From Peptoniphilus timonensis JC401 (GTDB taxonomy: Bacteria; Bacillota; Clostridia; Tissierellales; Peptoniphilaceae), in NCBI RefSeq assembly GCF_000312025.1, contig NZ_HE978594.1, forward strand, positions 72,965 through 132,056: a stretch of 59,092 nucleotides of DNA, read 5' to 3'. The notes beneath the pieces were generated by a model. That model saw only the letters and a list, made by a program, of their open reading frames with translations, had not been told where the DNA came from and did not search any database. This document shows positions 1-8,195 of this stretch, in pieces. Position 1 is the stretch's first letter. Every line of letters begins with the position of its first letter. A program made the translations under genes and the position numbers.

Positions 1-255
1 AAAAAAATCCTCCACCCATATAGGGCGAAGGATTCGCGGTACCACCTAAATTCGAAATATAAATATTTCCTCTTTAAAGATCTAACAATCTCTAGTCTAT
101 GGTAACGGAGACTTCCGTGAAGATCTACTATCATTCAATCTTCATGCTTTAGAGTGAATATTACATATAAGCTAATCTGCGGGCTCTCACCATTTCCCAC
201 TCTCTTTAAGACTCACTTGATATCTTTCTCTCTTTCATGGCATTTATTATTTTAT
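1..255 (-). ncRNA. T-box riboswitch leader
   Basis: On the minus strand the leader carries the invariant T-box sequence AGGTGGTACCGCG (rc of 35-47), followed at once by a terminator: a stem from AATCCT to AGGATT around CGCCC/GGGTG, then seven T (rc of 1-34). Upstream lie a Stem I region with the AGAGAG element and GGTGAGAGCC distal loop, and a short ACGGA/TCCGT Stem III. T-boxes bind uncharged tRNA and allow readthrough, so the regulated gene (probably an aminoacyl-tRNA synthetase or amino-acid gene) lies left of position 1. I could not fix the specifier codon; the Stem I 3' strand CUCUAAAGCAU would allow UCU (Ser) or CUA (Leu), but this is a guess. Confidence 0.93.
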
Positions 256-263
256 TAAATGAG

Positions 264-292
264 ATTATATTCTCTTAAAATTTTTTTGTCAA
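264..292 (-). promoter_or_regulatory. Sigma-A promoter of the T-box leader
   Basis: Minus strand reads TTGACA (rc of 287-292), a 17-base spacer, then TATAAT (rc of 264-269). Both hexamers match the consensus exactly and start transcription just before Stem I of the T-box. Confidence 0.88.
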
Positions 293-313
293 GAAGAATT
301 TTAATTTTATTTT

Positions 314-751
314 TTAATTTTTTTGAACAATTTTAAAATCTATGTCGATTTCTCCACCTTCAGTAGGACTAGCTAAAAATTTATAATCAACTTTATCTTT
401 TTTTATTGGAGCAGAAGTCTCTCCATCTTTTCCAGCTTCAACAATTACAGGGTATTCTCCATTAATTTTAATTTCCACTGGATATTCACCCTTGTTTTTT
501 ATCCAAAAATTCACTTCACTTCCATTGGACTTTTCTAAAGAGCGCTCTTGTTGGAAAGCAGAACCTTTTTGACTTCCATTGTCAACAATGTATAGCTCAT
601 TAGATTTTTTGTCAGCTTCTTTACTTTGATTGATGTTTTTCGCAATTTCTTTTTTATTTTTTTCTTCTGCATCCTTTGGATTTTTTGTGCATGCTGATAA
701 GCTTATAAAAGCTAAAGCAACAGCAATAACAGTTAAAATTTTTTTCTTCAT
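314..751 (-). CDS. Putative lipoprotein, exported beta-rich domain
   Basis: Function unknown. The start at 751 gives MKKKILTV preceded by GGAGGTTTAAA; an upstream in-frame codon at 808 would add 19 residues lacking a ribosome site. The N-terminus is a lipoprotein signal ending in the lipobox LSAC, followed by a lysine/glutamate-rich linker. The C-terminal ~85 residues have alternating hydrophobic strands (VNFWIKNKG, IKING, DIDFKIVQ) and are about half identical to the same region of the neighbour at 861-1292, so this is a tandem duplication: here membrane-anchored, there apparently secreted. No catalytic motif is visible. A beta-sandwich adhesion or ligand-binding domain is possible but unproven. 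Confidence 0.8.
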   Translation of the reverse strand: MKKKILTVIAVALAFISLSACTKNPKDAEEKNKKEIAKNINQSKEADKKSNELYIVDNGSQKGSAFQQERSLEKSNGSEVNFWIKNKGEYPVEIKINGEYPVIVEAGKDGETSAPIKKDKVDYKFLASPTEGGEIDIDFKIVQKN

Positions 752-778
752 TTTAAACCTCCAAATCTTAATTACAAA

Positions 779-811
779 AAATGCTACAAAAATAATACTT
801 TGTAGCATTAA
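779..811 (-). terminator. Intrinsic terminator after 861-1292 gene
   Basis: Perfect stem AATGCTACAAA / TTTGTAGCATT with an A/T loop. On the minus strand it is followed by a run of T, so it ends the transcript of the secreted-protein gene. Confidence 0.75.
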
Positions 812-860
812 AAAACAGATATAGAAATTTTAAATTACAAGATTCTTAGAACTTTTAAAG

Positions 861-1292
861 TTAGTCTCTTTGAGCAATTCTATAATCTATGTCTACATTT
901 CCGCCTTCAGTGCAGCTGGCTGTAAACCTATAATTTGAACTAAACCATCCTACTGATGCAGAAGTATGCCCTTGTCCTCCTGGTCCTATAATATCCGCAT
1001 TACTTCCATTAATTTTTATTACAACAGGATACCTTCCGTTGTTTCTAATCCAAAAATTCACAGTTGAACCATTAGATTTTTTTAAAGAGTATGTTTGAGC
1101 AAATGCAGTGCCTATATGATGTCCTGAATCAATAAACATATCGTAAGGTACAATTTCTCTGTTTCCTTGATTATTATATTGTACAATTTTTTCTTTATCT
1201 TGATAATTAACTGTGCAAGATTCTTTTGCAAATACAGGGACTGTAAGTAAAATACAACCTAATACTATTGTTGGAACTATAGATTTCTTCAT
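861..1292 (-). CDS. Secreted protein, paralogue of the adjacent lipoprotein
   Basis: 143 residues of unknown function. It starts with a classical signal peptide (MKKSIVP, hydrophobic core, likely cut after VFA) and has no lipobox, so it is probably released rather than anchored. The C-terminal domain (GTAFAQTYSL to IDYRIAQRD) is about half identical to the lipoprotein at 314-751. Two cysteines (ESC near residue 26 and TASC near residue 126) could form a disulfide; the anchored paralogue has a proline in place of the second. Its own terminator lies downstream, so the two copies are separately transcribed. The ribosome site is GAGGATAAAATG. Confidence 0.78.
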   Translation of the reverse strand: MKKSIVPTIVLGCILLTVPVFAKESCTVNYQDKEKIVQYNNQGNREIVPYDMFIDSGHHIGTAFAQTYSLKKSNGSTVNFWIRNNGRYPVVIKINGSNADIIGPGGQGHTSASVGWFSSNYRFTASCTEGGNVDIDYRIAQRD

Positions 1293-1394
1293 TTTATCCT
1301 CATAAAAATATATCTGTTTTTAAACAAATTATATAAATAGTTTATTTATTACCTGTAAAAATATTGTGATGTTTTTGTAAATTTTAAATTTATT

Positions 1395-1577
1395 TTATTC
1401 ATTTCTTCTTGATATTACATAAACAATAAAGCAAGTTATTAAAAATACCCCAATGACAAAAATATACTTGTAAATTAAATCTGAAATTATAATCTCAGAA
1501 GTAAAGTATCTGTAGACATCAAAGGCCCCCATAATAACTAGTAAGATAAACAAATTTCTAAGTTGATGATTTCCCAT
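1395..1577 (-). CDS. Small membrane protein
   Basis: About 60 residues, unrecognised. Starting at the ATG at 1577 (MGNHQLRN) gives a good AAGGGAG site seven bases upstream; the TTG at 1583 would sit inside that site. Two hydrophobic helices are visible (LFILLVIMGAFDVY and YIFVIGVFLITCFIVYVI), separated by a short loop, ending in SRRNE, so the C-terminus is probably cytoplasmic. It sits 18 bases after nadE on the same strand and may be cotranscribed. Confidence 0.6.
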   Translation of the reverse strand: MGNHQLRNLFILLVIMGAFDVYRYFTSEIIISDLIYKYIFVIGVFLITCFIVYVISRRNE

Positions 1578-1600
1578 AAACAATCTCCCTTATAAAATTT

Positions 1601-2317
1601 TTAAAATTTAAAACTTGGAGCCATAGATCTTTTGTGAGCTGAATTTTTGTGCATTCTGTCAATTTTTTCTTTGACTTCTTTTTCTGGAACTTTTTCTCCC
1701 CTTATATAGGAATCGAGAACATCATAAGAAAAGCCCATTTCATCTTCGTCAGTTTGTCCCACCCAAAGACCTGCTGATGGTTTTTTATTTATTATAAAAT
1801 CAGGAAGTCCAAGTTCTTTTGCAACTTCAAAAATATCTGTCTTTAAAATATTTACTATTGGCATTAAATCTGCACCAGAGTCGCCATACTTTGTGGAATA
1901 ACCAAGATACCACTCGCTGGCATTTGATGGACCAAGGACTAAGTAACCCAAGTCTTGTGCATAATAATATAGGGTTGTCATCCTAAGTCTTGGTTTGATA
2001 TTTGACCTTGCCATCCTATTATCTGAAGTAAAAGATGCTTTCATAAGTTCTTCAAAGGTGCTTGTAAGATCAATTGTCTTTGTTTCAAGATCAAGAGATT
2101 CTGCAACTTTTAGGGCATCTTCTCTATCTTTATCTATGCTGTCACAAGGCATAATTAGTCCAAGAGAATTTTCTGGGAAAACTCTTTTTGCAATAGCAGC
2201 AACTACTGCTGAATCAATTCCTCCAGATAGTCCAAAGATAAATCCCTTGGCACCAACTTTTTTTGCATAATCTTCTACCCATTTTACTAAATCTTCTGTA
2301 ACTTTTTTATAATCCAT
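1601..2317 (-). CDS. nadE: NH3-dependent NAD+ synthetase
   Basis: Catalyses the last step of NAD synthesis, amidating deamido-NAD with ammonia and ATP. The 238-residue length fits the ammonia-dependent form, with no glutaminase domain. The ATP pyrophosphatase P-loop SGGIDS lies near residues 31-36, and later family signatures include LGPSNASEWYLGYSTKYGDSGADL and KKPSAGLW. It begins 14 bases downstream of the YigZ gene on the same strand, suggesting cotranscription. No glutaminase subunit is visible here, so it probably uses free ammonia, plausible in a strain with a strong glutamate dehydrogenase. Confidence 0.95.
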   Translation of the reverse strand: MDYKKVTEDLVKWVEDYAKKVGAKGFIFGLSGGIDSAVVAAIAKRVFPENSLGLIMPCDSIDKDREDALKVAESLDLETKTIDLTSTFEELMKASFTSDNRMARSNIKPRLRMTTLYYYAQDLGYLVLGPSNASEWYLGYSTKYGDSGADLMPIVNILKTDIFEVAKELGLPDFIINKKPSAGLWVGQTDEDEMGFSYDVLDSYIRGEKVPEKEVKEKIDRMHKNSAHKRSMAPSFKF

Positions 2318-2331
2318 AATATCTCCTAAAT

Positions 2332-2963
2332 TTAATAAATTATTTTTCCATCAATTGTTGGAAGTTCAATCTCTTCTAAGCCTTTACTTTCAAAATTTGC
2401 AGATGTAAGGTCCCTAATTTTATCTAAAATAGATTTGTCCTCGCCAATATCAATTGTGACTTCAACCTTATCTGTATAATTTTCTTCTATGATTTTAAAA
2501 TTTTCATTGGCAAGAAGATTTACAAGAGCACCATGAAAAGTGTAGTCGTAAATTATTTTTGTCCTCATGAAATTTTTCATCACAACTCTTTTTGCATCAT
2601 CAAGTGCCCTTACAACTGCATCAGTATAAGCACGAACAAGTCCTCCTGCACCTAGTTTTGTCCCCCCAAAGTAACGAGTGACAATGACAAGTATATTTCT
2701 CATCTCTTCTTTTTTAAGACTTCAAGCATGGGGATGCCTGCTGTGCCAGAGGGCTCACCATCATCAGAATATCTTTGAGTTAGTCCGTCTTCTCCAATGA
2801 TATAGGCGTGGCAATTGTGAGTGGCTGATTTCTCTTCTTCTTTTACCTTATCAAGAAAATCAAGGGCTTCTTCTTCGCTTTTTACGAAAATAGCCCTGCC
2901 AATGAAAATAGATTTTTTTATCTCAATTTCAGCTTTTCCATTTTTTAAAATCGCCTTATACAT
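2332..2963 (-). CDS. YigZ/IMPACT family protein, frame-broken
   Basis: IMPACT/YigZ family (UPF0029), associated with translation control; biochemical role uncertain. The N-terminal half (2963-2700) carries the motif YSDDGEPSGTAGIPML and stops right after VLKKKR; the C-terminal half (from 2703) carries VTRYFGGTKLGAGGLVRAY and the UPF0029 C-terminal domain. In an intact protein these adjoin (VLKKEEMRNILVIVTRYFGG), so one A is missing from the A6 run at 2710-2715, or the ribosome shifts -1 there. The site reads A-AAA-AAG in the zero frame, a classical slippery heptamer. The start overlaps the end of hflX by eight bases. Confidence 0.88.
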
Positions 2964-4245
2964 TTACAACATAATCCTTTACTTTTTCATATTCCTTTTC
3001 TTCAAGTTTAAGGTCTAAATAAATTCCATCATCTTCATAAATGGGCTTTGCATCAAATTTTTCCACTAATTTGTAGAGAAGATCTGTGTCATCATAAGCA
3101 AATTTTAATTTCACATCAAAATATTTTTCTTCAAGATTATCTTCTATGATTTTTAAAAGTGCATCCATATTTTTATCATTTTTTGCAGAAATATAAACTT
3201 TTTTATCTGGAAGAACTTTTAAAGGTAAATTTATATCGTACAAATTGACCTTGTCCACCTTGTTAAAGACAGTGATAATATTTTTGTCCAAGACATCAAT
3301 ATCTTTTAAAATTGCCATTGTCGTTTTGTACTGAATTTCTAAATCTTCACTTGATGCGTCTATTACGTGAAGAATTAAATCAGAATATTTTATCTCTTCA
3401 AGGGTAGACTTAAAGGCTTCGACAATTTTAGTTGGAAGTTTTGAAACAAATCCTACTGTGTCGGAAATTATAAACTCACGACCAGATAATAGTCTTGCCT
3501 TTCTTGAAGATGGGTCAAGAGTTTCAAAAAGCATATTTTTTACAGAAACTTCTCCCGAATCTTCTTCCTTTAACCTATTTAAAATCGTGGACTTGCCTGC
3601 ATTTGTGTATCCAACAAGGGAAACAATGGGAATATTATTATTTATTCTTTTATTTCTCGTTGTATCTCTTGTCTTTTTTGCCTTATCAAGTTTTTCCTTA
3701 ATCTTGTCGATTTCTCTTTTTAACCTTCTCCTGTCGGTTTCAATAATTTGTTCACCTGGTCCTCTTGTACCAATTCCACCACCAGTTCTTGACCAACCAT
3801 CAATACCAAGTAGCCTTGGAAGTTGATACTCAAGTCTTGCAAGTTCAACTTGTAACTTAGCCTCATAAGTTGTGGCACGAAGTCCAAAAATATCTAAAAT
3901 TAAATTTGTCCTGTCAATTACCTTTTTCTTTATTCTTTTCTCCAAGTTTCTCACTTGAATACCAGAAAGCTCGTCATTAAAGACAACAGCATCAACTTCC
4001 AAAAGTTTTACCATTTCTTTAATTTCATCAACCTTACCTGATCCAATTAAATATTTTGGATTAAACTTATAAAGATTTTGTGTGACTTCTCCCACGACTT
4101 CTGCCCCATCTGCATAGACAAGTTCAGATAACTCTTTCATAGAAGTTTCTAAGCTGTGAGGGTAAGCACCGAGGTTTGTTCCTACAGTTATAACTCTCTC
4201 TAATTTTTTATTTGAATTTAAATTCTCTAAATAAACATTATCCAT
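2956..4245 (-). CDS. hflX: GTPase HflX
   Basis: Ribosome-associated GTPase that binds 50S subunits and splits or rescues stalled ribosomes. 429 residues: N-terminal HflX domain (ERVITVGTNLG onwards), a glycine-rich linker with GGIGTRGPGE, a coiled helical region, then the G domain with P-loop GYTNAGKST, DTVGFVSKLP (G3) and NKVD (G4), and a short C-terminal domain. The start ATG at 4245 has no Shine-Dalgarno; a TATAAT lies only six bases upstream, so the mRNA is probably leaderless. It heads the run hflX-yigZ-nadE and is divergent from the PBP gene. Confidence 0.94.
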   Translation of the reverse strand: MDNVYLENLNSNKKLERVITVGTNLGAYPHSLETSMKELSELVYADGAEVVGEVTQNLYKFNPKYLIGSGKVDEIKEMVKLLEVDAVVFNDELSGIQVRNLEKRIKKKVIDRTNLILDIFGLRATTYEAKLQVELARLEYQLPRLLGIDGWSRTGGGIGTRGPGEQIIETDRRRLKREIDKIKEKLDKAKKTRDTTRNKRINNNIPIVSLVGYTNAGKSTILNRLKEEDSGEVSVKNMLFETLDPSSRKARLLSGREFIISDTVGFVSKLPTKIVEAFKSTLEEIKYSDLILHVIDASSEDLEIQYKTTMAILKDIDVLDKNIITVFNKVDKVNLYDINLPLKVLPDKKVYISAKNDKNMDALLKIIEDNLEEKYFDVKLKFAYDDTDLLYKLVEKFDAKPIYEDDGIYLDLKLEEKEYEKVKDYVVNV

Positions 4246-4251
4246 GACTAC

Positions 4252-4257
4252 ATTATA
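4252..4257 (-). promoter_or_regulatory. Putative -10 box for leaderless hflX
   Basis: TATAAT on the minus strand followed by six bases and then the hflX ATG, so transcription would begin at or next to the start codon. The -35 region is only a T-run, so the assignment rests on the -10 and the absence of a ribosome site. Confidence 0.5.
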
Positions 4258-4336
4258 CTACATATCTAGTGGATAAAAAAATCAGTCTAATAGTATTTAG
4301 CTTATTAAAATGTTATAATTGTACAAAGGAGAAAGT

Positions 4337-7196
4337 ATGGAAAACTTAGGAGAATTAAAAAGAAATATTAAAAATTTAGACAAGAAAAACAAAATAAAAA
4401 TCGGACTTTTAATTTTACTATTGATTTTTGTTTTAATAATTTCATTTTTTTCTGCACTTATTGTTTCAATAATTTCAAAAACTCCTGCCACAGACTTAAA
4501 TAATTTGAGCTCATCCTTTAATCAAAGCTCCTATATTTATTCTAATGATGGAAATTTAATCGAAAAAATTGAATCTCTTGAGTACAGAAGTCTTATTGAC
4601 ATTGACGACATACCAGAGGACATAAAAAATTCCTTTGTCGCCATTGAAGACCACAGATTTTATAAACACAAAGGTCTAGATCCCATTGGAATTATGTCTT
4701 CCATTGCTGCAAATATAAAATCAAGATCTTTAATGCGTGGTGGCTCTACAATTACGCAACAGCTAGTTCGCTCAGTTTATCTTACAAATCAAAAAACTCT
4801 TGGCAGAAAAATCCAAGAAGCTTATTTGTCCCTTCGAGTTGAAGAAGCTTTGAATAAAGAAGAAATCCTCGAAGCTTATTTAAACAGAATTAATTTAGGC
4901 CAAGGATCTTACGGAATTGAAGCAGCTGCTCAAACTTATTTTTCAAAAAGTGCAGTAGATTTAAATGTAGCAGAAGCGGCTCTATTGGCATCAATCCCAA
5001 AATCTCCAGCAAACTATTCACCTTTTAAGTCAGTTCCTGCCGAATATCTTGAAGATGATTTTAGAGTAATAGGAACTCGTGAAGTTGATGGAAAAGACCT
5101 TTATATGGTCTTAAATGATGATGCTTTCAAAAGACAAAAAACTGTTTTGATGAGGATGCACGAACTTGGCTACATTGACGATTTAGAATATGAAAGAGCA
5201 AAAAACTATGACATTGTGAGTGCTCTTAATCCTCGCAATTTCAAAAACCACACTATGTCTACCTATTCAACTGACTACATAAAAAAAGAAGCTTCAAAAT
5301 ATCTTGCTGATTTTTATAAGATAAGTCTTGATGAGGGTGAACACAAACTATTTACTGGTGGCTACAAGGTTTATTCTACAATTGATGAAGAAATGCAAAA
5401 GGATTTAGAAGACAAATATGAAAATTTTCAAAAACTTCTTTTAAATTATTCTGCATCTTCTGGTTCAAGAATGCTGGACTTAAATTTCGATGAATCTAAT
5501 AATATTATTTTTGGAGATGAAATTTTATATTTTGAAAAAAATAATATTTTAGATGAAAAATTTAATTTTGTTATTCCAAAGTCTGCCTACAATATATCAT
5601 CTCATGGCGACCTCAAAATTAGGCGTGCCTACTTTAAAGACACAGGTCAAAAAATTGATATAATTGACGCTTATAAAATTTTTGACGACAAAATTTTACG
5701 AACTTATGAAATTGGTGGACTAAAAATTGAAGATGGTGCAGCTGAACTCAAAAATAATTATTTAATTATTGACGGTCATTATTTAAAGAACTATCCAGAT
5801 TTTTATAAAATTGAAAATGATAATTTAATTATTTCAAATAAATATTTTGACTATAATAAGGATCCTGTAATTCAACCTCAATCTGCCATGATTTCTGTAG
5901 ATAATGAAAGTGGTTTTGTGGATGCAATAATTGGCGGTTTAGATGTTAGAACAAAAAATGCAAAGATTTTAAATCGTGCAACAGACTCTTATAGACAAGC
6001 AGGATCTGCCCTCACACCTTTTACTGTCTATCTTCCAGCCCTTGAATCTGGAAAAAAATTATCTGATGTCTACGACGATGTTCCAATGACTGTTGACGGA
6101 AACTTTTGGCCACAAAATTACTACGATTCTTTTAAGGGACTTATGACTCTTAGACTGTCTATGGAAAATTCTTCCAATGTCATTGCAGCAAAGCTTCTTC
6201 AAGAAATTGGCAAGGAAAATGCCATAGAAGTTTTAAAAAATTTGATGTAATTGATGAAAATAATGAGGATTATTTTATCACTCATGAAGATAATAAAAGA
6301 AAAATGATGAAAATTTAGAATCACTTGCCCTTGGAAATATGCAAGTTGGTTTAAGATTGTCTGATTTATCAAAGATGTATCAAACTATTGCCAATGACGG
6401 TTTATACAAAGAGGAAACAGCAATTTTAAAAATTGAAGATCCAAGTGGAAATATAATTATAGATAACTCAAACAAAAATAAAAGACTCTTTGACGAAAAG
6501 AGTTCCCATCTTTTAAAAGATGTTTTTATAAAAAATACTGATCGTGGAAATGCCAAGAAAGTTCGCATAGGATTAGCTGAAACTGCAGGATATCTTGGAC
6601 AAAATAAAACTAATTCAGATTATTTTGTAAATGCTTTTACTAAATCTCACACAGTTTCTTTTTGGATTGGAGCTGATTCTCCAAAGATTTCTCTTGCAGC
6701 AGATAAATCTCAAGCCATTGATATCTTTAACAAGATGTCAAAAAATTTAGCTGGCAAAGAAAACTTTGATGAAGATCCATCTTATATTGTTACAAGATCT
6801 ATTTCATCAAAAAGCGGAAAGCTTGCCACAAAAATGAGCGACTATGCTGGAGCATCATACAAGGAAAAATTTATTTCTGGAACTGAACCAAAGGACCACG
6901 ATGATTTATTTAAAAAATATTTAATTTGTAAGGACTCAAATAAACTTGCAAACCAATATTGTCCAAGCGAATCTGTCCTATACACTGTTCTCTTTGAGAG
7001 AAAGGAAGGATATAATGCAAAAGACCATTATGGAATTTATCCTGAGGACTACATGACTATTCCAAAGTCTTACTGTAATATCCACACAAGAGAATGGTAT
7101 AATGAAAATGGAATGAATGATGAGGATGAAGATGATAATTCTTCAAATAATAGGGATAAAGATAGAATAAAGAAAACAAGTAAAAGAAATAATTAA
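4337..7196 (+). CDS. Class A penicillin-binding protein with degenerate transpeptidase, frame-broken
   Basis: Peptidoglycan polymerase at the membrane. The start at 4337 (MENLGELKRN) follows AAAGGAG. Residues ~22-46 form the membrane anchor. The GT51 glycosyltransferase is intact: EDHRFYKHKG (Glu104), GGSTITQQLVR, RKIQEAYLSLRVE and EAYLNRINLGQGSYGIEAAA. A long spacer with an unusual insertion follows. The transpeptidase fold is recognisable but its catalytic motifs differ: the SxxK position reads RQAGSALTPF (Ser557, Thr560 instead of Lys), and the KTG position reads AETAGYL (6576-6593). The C-terminus is acidic then lysine-rich. Two single-A losses (A6 at 6235-6240, A5 at 6300-6304) break the frame; adding one A to each restores a continuous reading. 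The transpeptidase substitutions lie outside the broken segment. Confidence 0.85.
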
Positions 7197-7216
7197 AATT
7201 ATTTCAAGGAGGAAAT

Positions 7217-7408
7217 ATGAAAAAATTATCTAGTTTAATTAAATTAATTGCATTTTTTAAAGTTTTAAGACCTATAAGAATTAGAAAGAGAAGAAGAAGG
7301 AGAAAATTAAGAATGTTATCCTTATTAAATCCAAAAAGAGCTGGAAAAGTTGCCTTTCATGCTGGCAAAATAAGAATGAGACATGAAATAAAAAGATTAT
7401 TTTATTAA
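7217..7408 (+). CDS. Small arginine-rich basic protein
   Basis: 63 residues, not recognised. The start is well supported by AAGGAGGAAATATG only 20 bases after the PBP stop, and a terminator follows directly, so it is the last gene of the PBP transcript. The N-terminal 20 residues are amphipathic and hydrophobic (SSLIKLIAFFKVL); a cluster IRKRRRRRKLR follows near residues 21-32, with a further basic tail. Such charge could bind nucleic acid, anionic lipid or teichoic acid. No disulfide, metal or catalytic residues are visible. Confidence 0.6.
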   Translation: MKKLSSLIKLIAFFKVLRPIRIRKRRRRRKLRMLSLLNPKRAGKVAFHAGKIRMRHEIKRLFY

Positions 7409-7412
7409 TAAT

Positions 7413-7452
7413 AAAAGATAGCCTGTCTACTTTGACGAGCTATCTTTTTTCT
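7413..7452 (+). terminator. Intrinsic terminator of the PBP operon
   Basis: Stem AAAAGATAGC (7413-7422) / GCTATCTTTT (7439-7448) followed by T residues, just after the small basic ORF. Confidence 0.85.
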
Positions 7453-7553
7453 TTTTCTTAAATTTTAAAAATTATTTAATCTTTTAAGTATTTCGTATTT
7501 CATAAGTGCAAATCTTTTAATAAAATATTAGAACTTTTTCAAAAAATCACAAA

Positions 7554-8066
7554 TTACTTTTCAATCCACTCTTTATTTTTTTCTTTTAATATTTTAAGTA
7601 TGTTGTCATTTAAAACAGAAATTGTAACATCAATATCATGTTCTTTGACAAAATCTCTAATGGTAAATACAGCAACTTCTGCTGCTTCATCTATTGGATA
7701 ACCATAGATGCCTGATGATAATAAAGGAAAAACTAGGCTCTTAAAATTATTTTCAACTGCTAAATTTAGTGCAGACTTATATGCTTTTTCAAGAGTTTCC
7801 CTTTCAGCTTGGTTTCCATCAAAGTAAATTGGTCCAACTGCGTGAATAATATTTTTAGCCTTTAAATTATATCCCTTTGTTACAACAGATTCACCAGCTT
7901 TTATTGGGGCAAGTTTTTTACATTCTTCTTCCAATCTATTGTCGGCTGCTCCTGCAAAAATTTGTCCACAAACTCCTCCGCCTCTTCTAAGATCCTTATT
8001 GGCAGCATTAACAATAGCGTCAACTTGGTAATCTAGAATATTTTTCTTTTCAACTTGAAAGCTCAT
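7554..8066 (-). CDS. Macrodomain protein (ADP-ribose / O-acetyl-ADP-ribose hydrolase type)
   Basis: Macrodomains bind ADP-ribose; the bacterial MacroD/YmdB type removes ADP-ribose from proteins or deacetylates O-acetyl-ADP-ribose. 170 residues, essentially a single domain: IVNAANKDLRRGGGVCGQIFAGA carries the NAAN and GGGV loops of the binding site, and IIHAVGPIY and FPLLSSGIYGYP are the further conserved loops. Ribosome site GAAAGGGGGG precedes the ATG. Transcribed alone, with the PBP operon terminating opposite it. No partner ADP-ribosyltransferase is seen nearby. Confidence 0.92.
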   Translation of the reverse strand: MSFQVEKKNILDYQVDAIVNAANKDLRRGGGVCGQIFAGAADNRLEEECKKLAPIKAGESVVTKGYNLKAKNIIHAVGPIYFDGNQAERETLEKAYKSALNLAVENNFKSLVFPLLSSGIYGYPIDEAAEVAVFTIRDFVKEHDIDVTISVLNDNILKILKEKNKEWIEK

Positions 8067-8163
8067 AATACCCCCCTTTCACTTCCTAATTACTATATAC
8101 CACATTAGATTATTTTTAAAGTAGTTAAGTAAAGTTTTTATAAAAATTTTTAAATAAAATTGC

Positions 8164-8192
8164 AAAAAAAAGGCCAACATAAGTTAGCCTTA
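8164..8192 (-). terminator. Intrinsic terminator after NhaC gene
   Basis: Minus strand AAGGCTAAC-TTAT-GTTGGCCTT followed by a run of T (8164-8171). Confidence 0.85.
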
Positions 8193-8195
8193 AAA

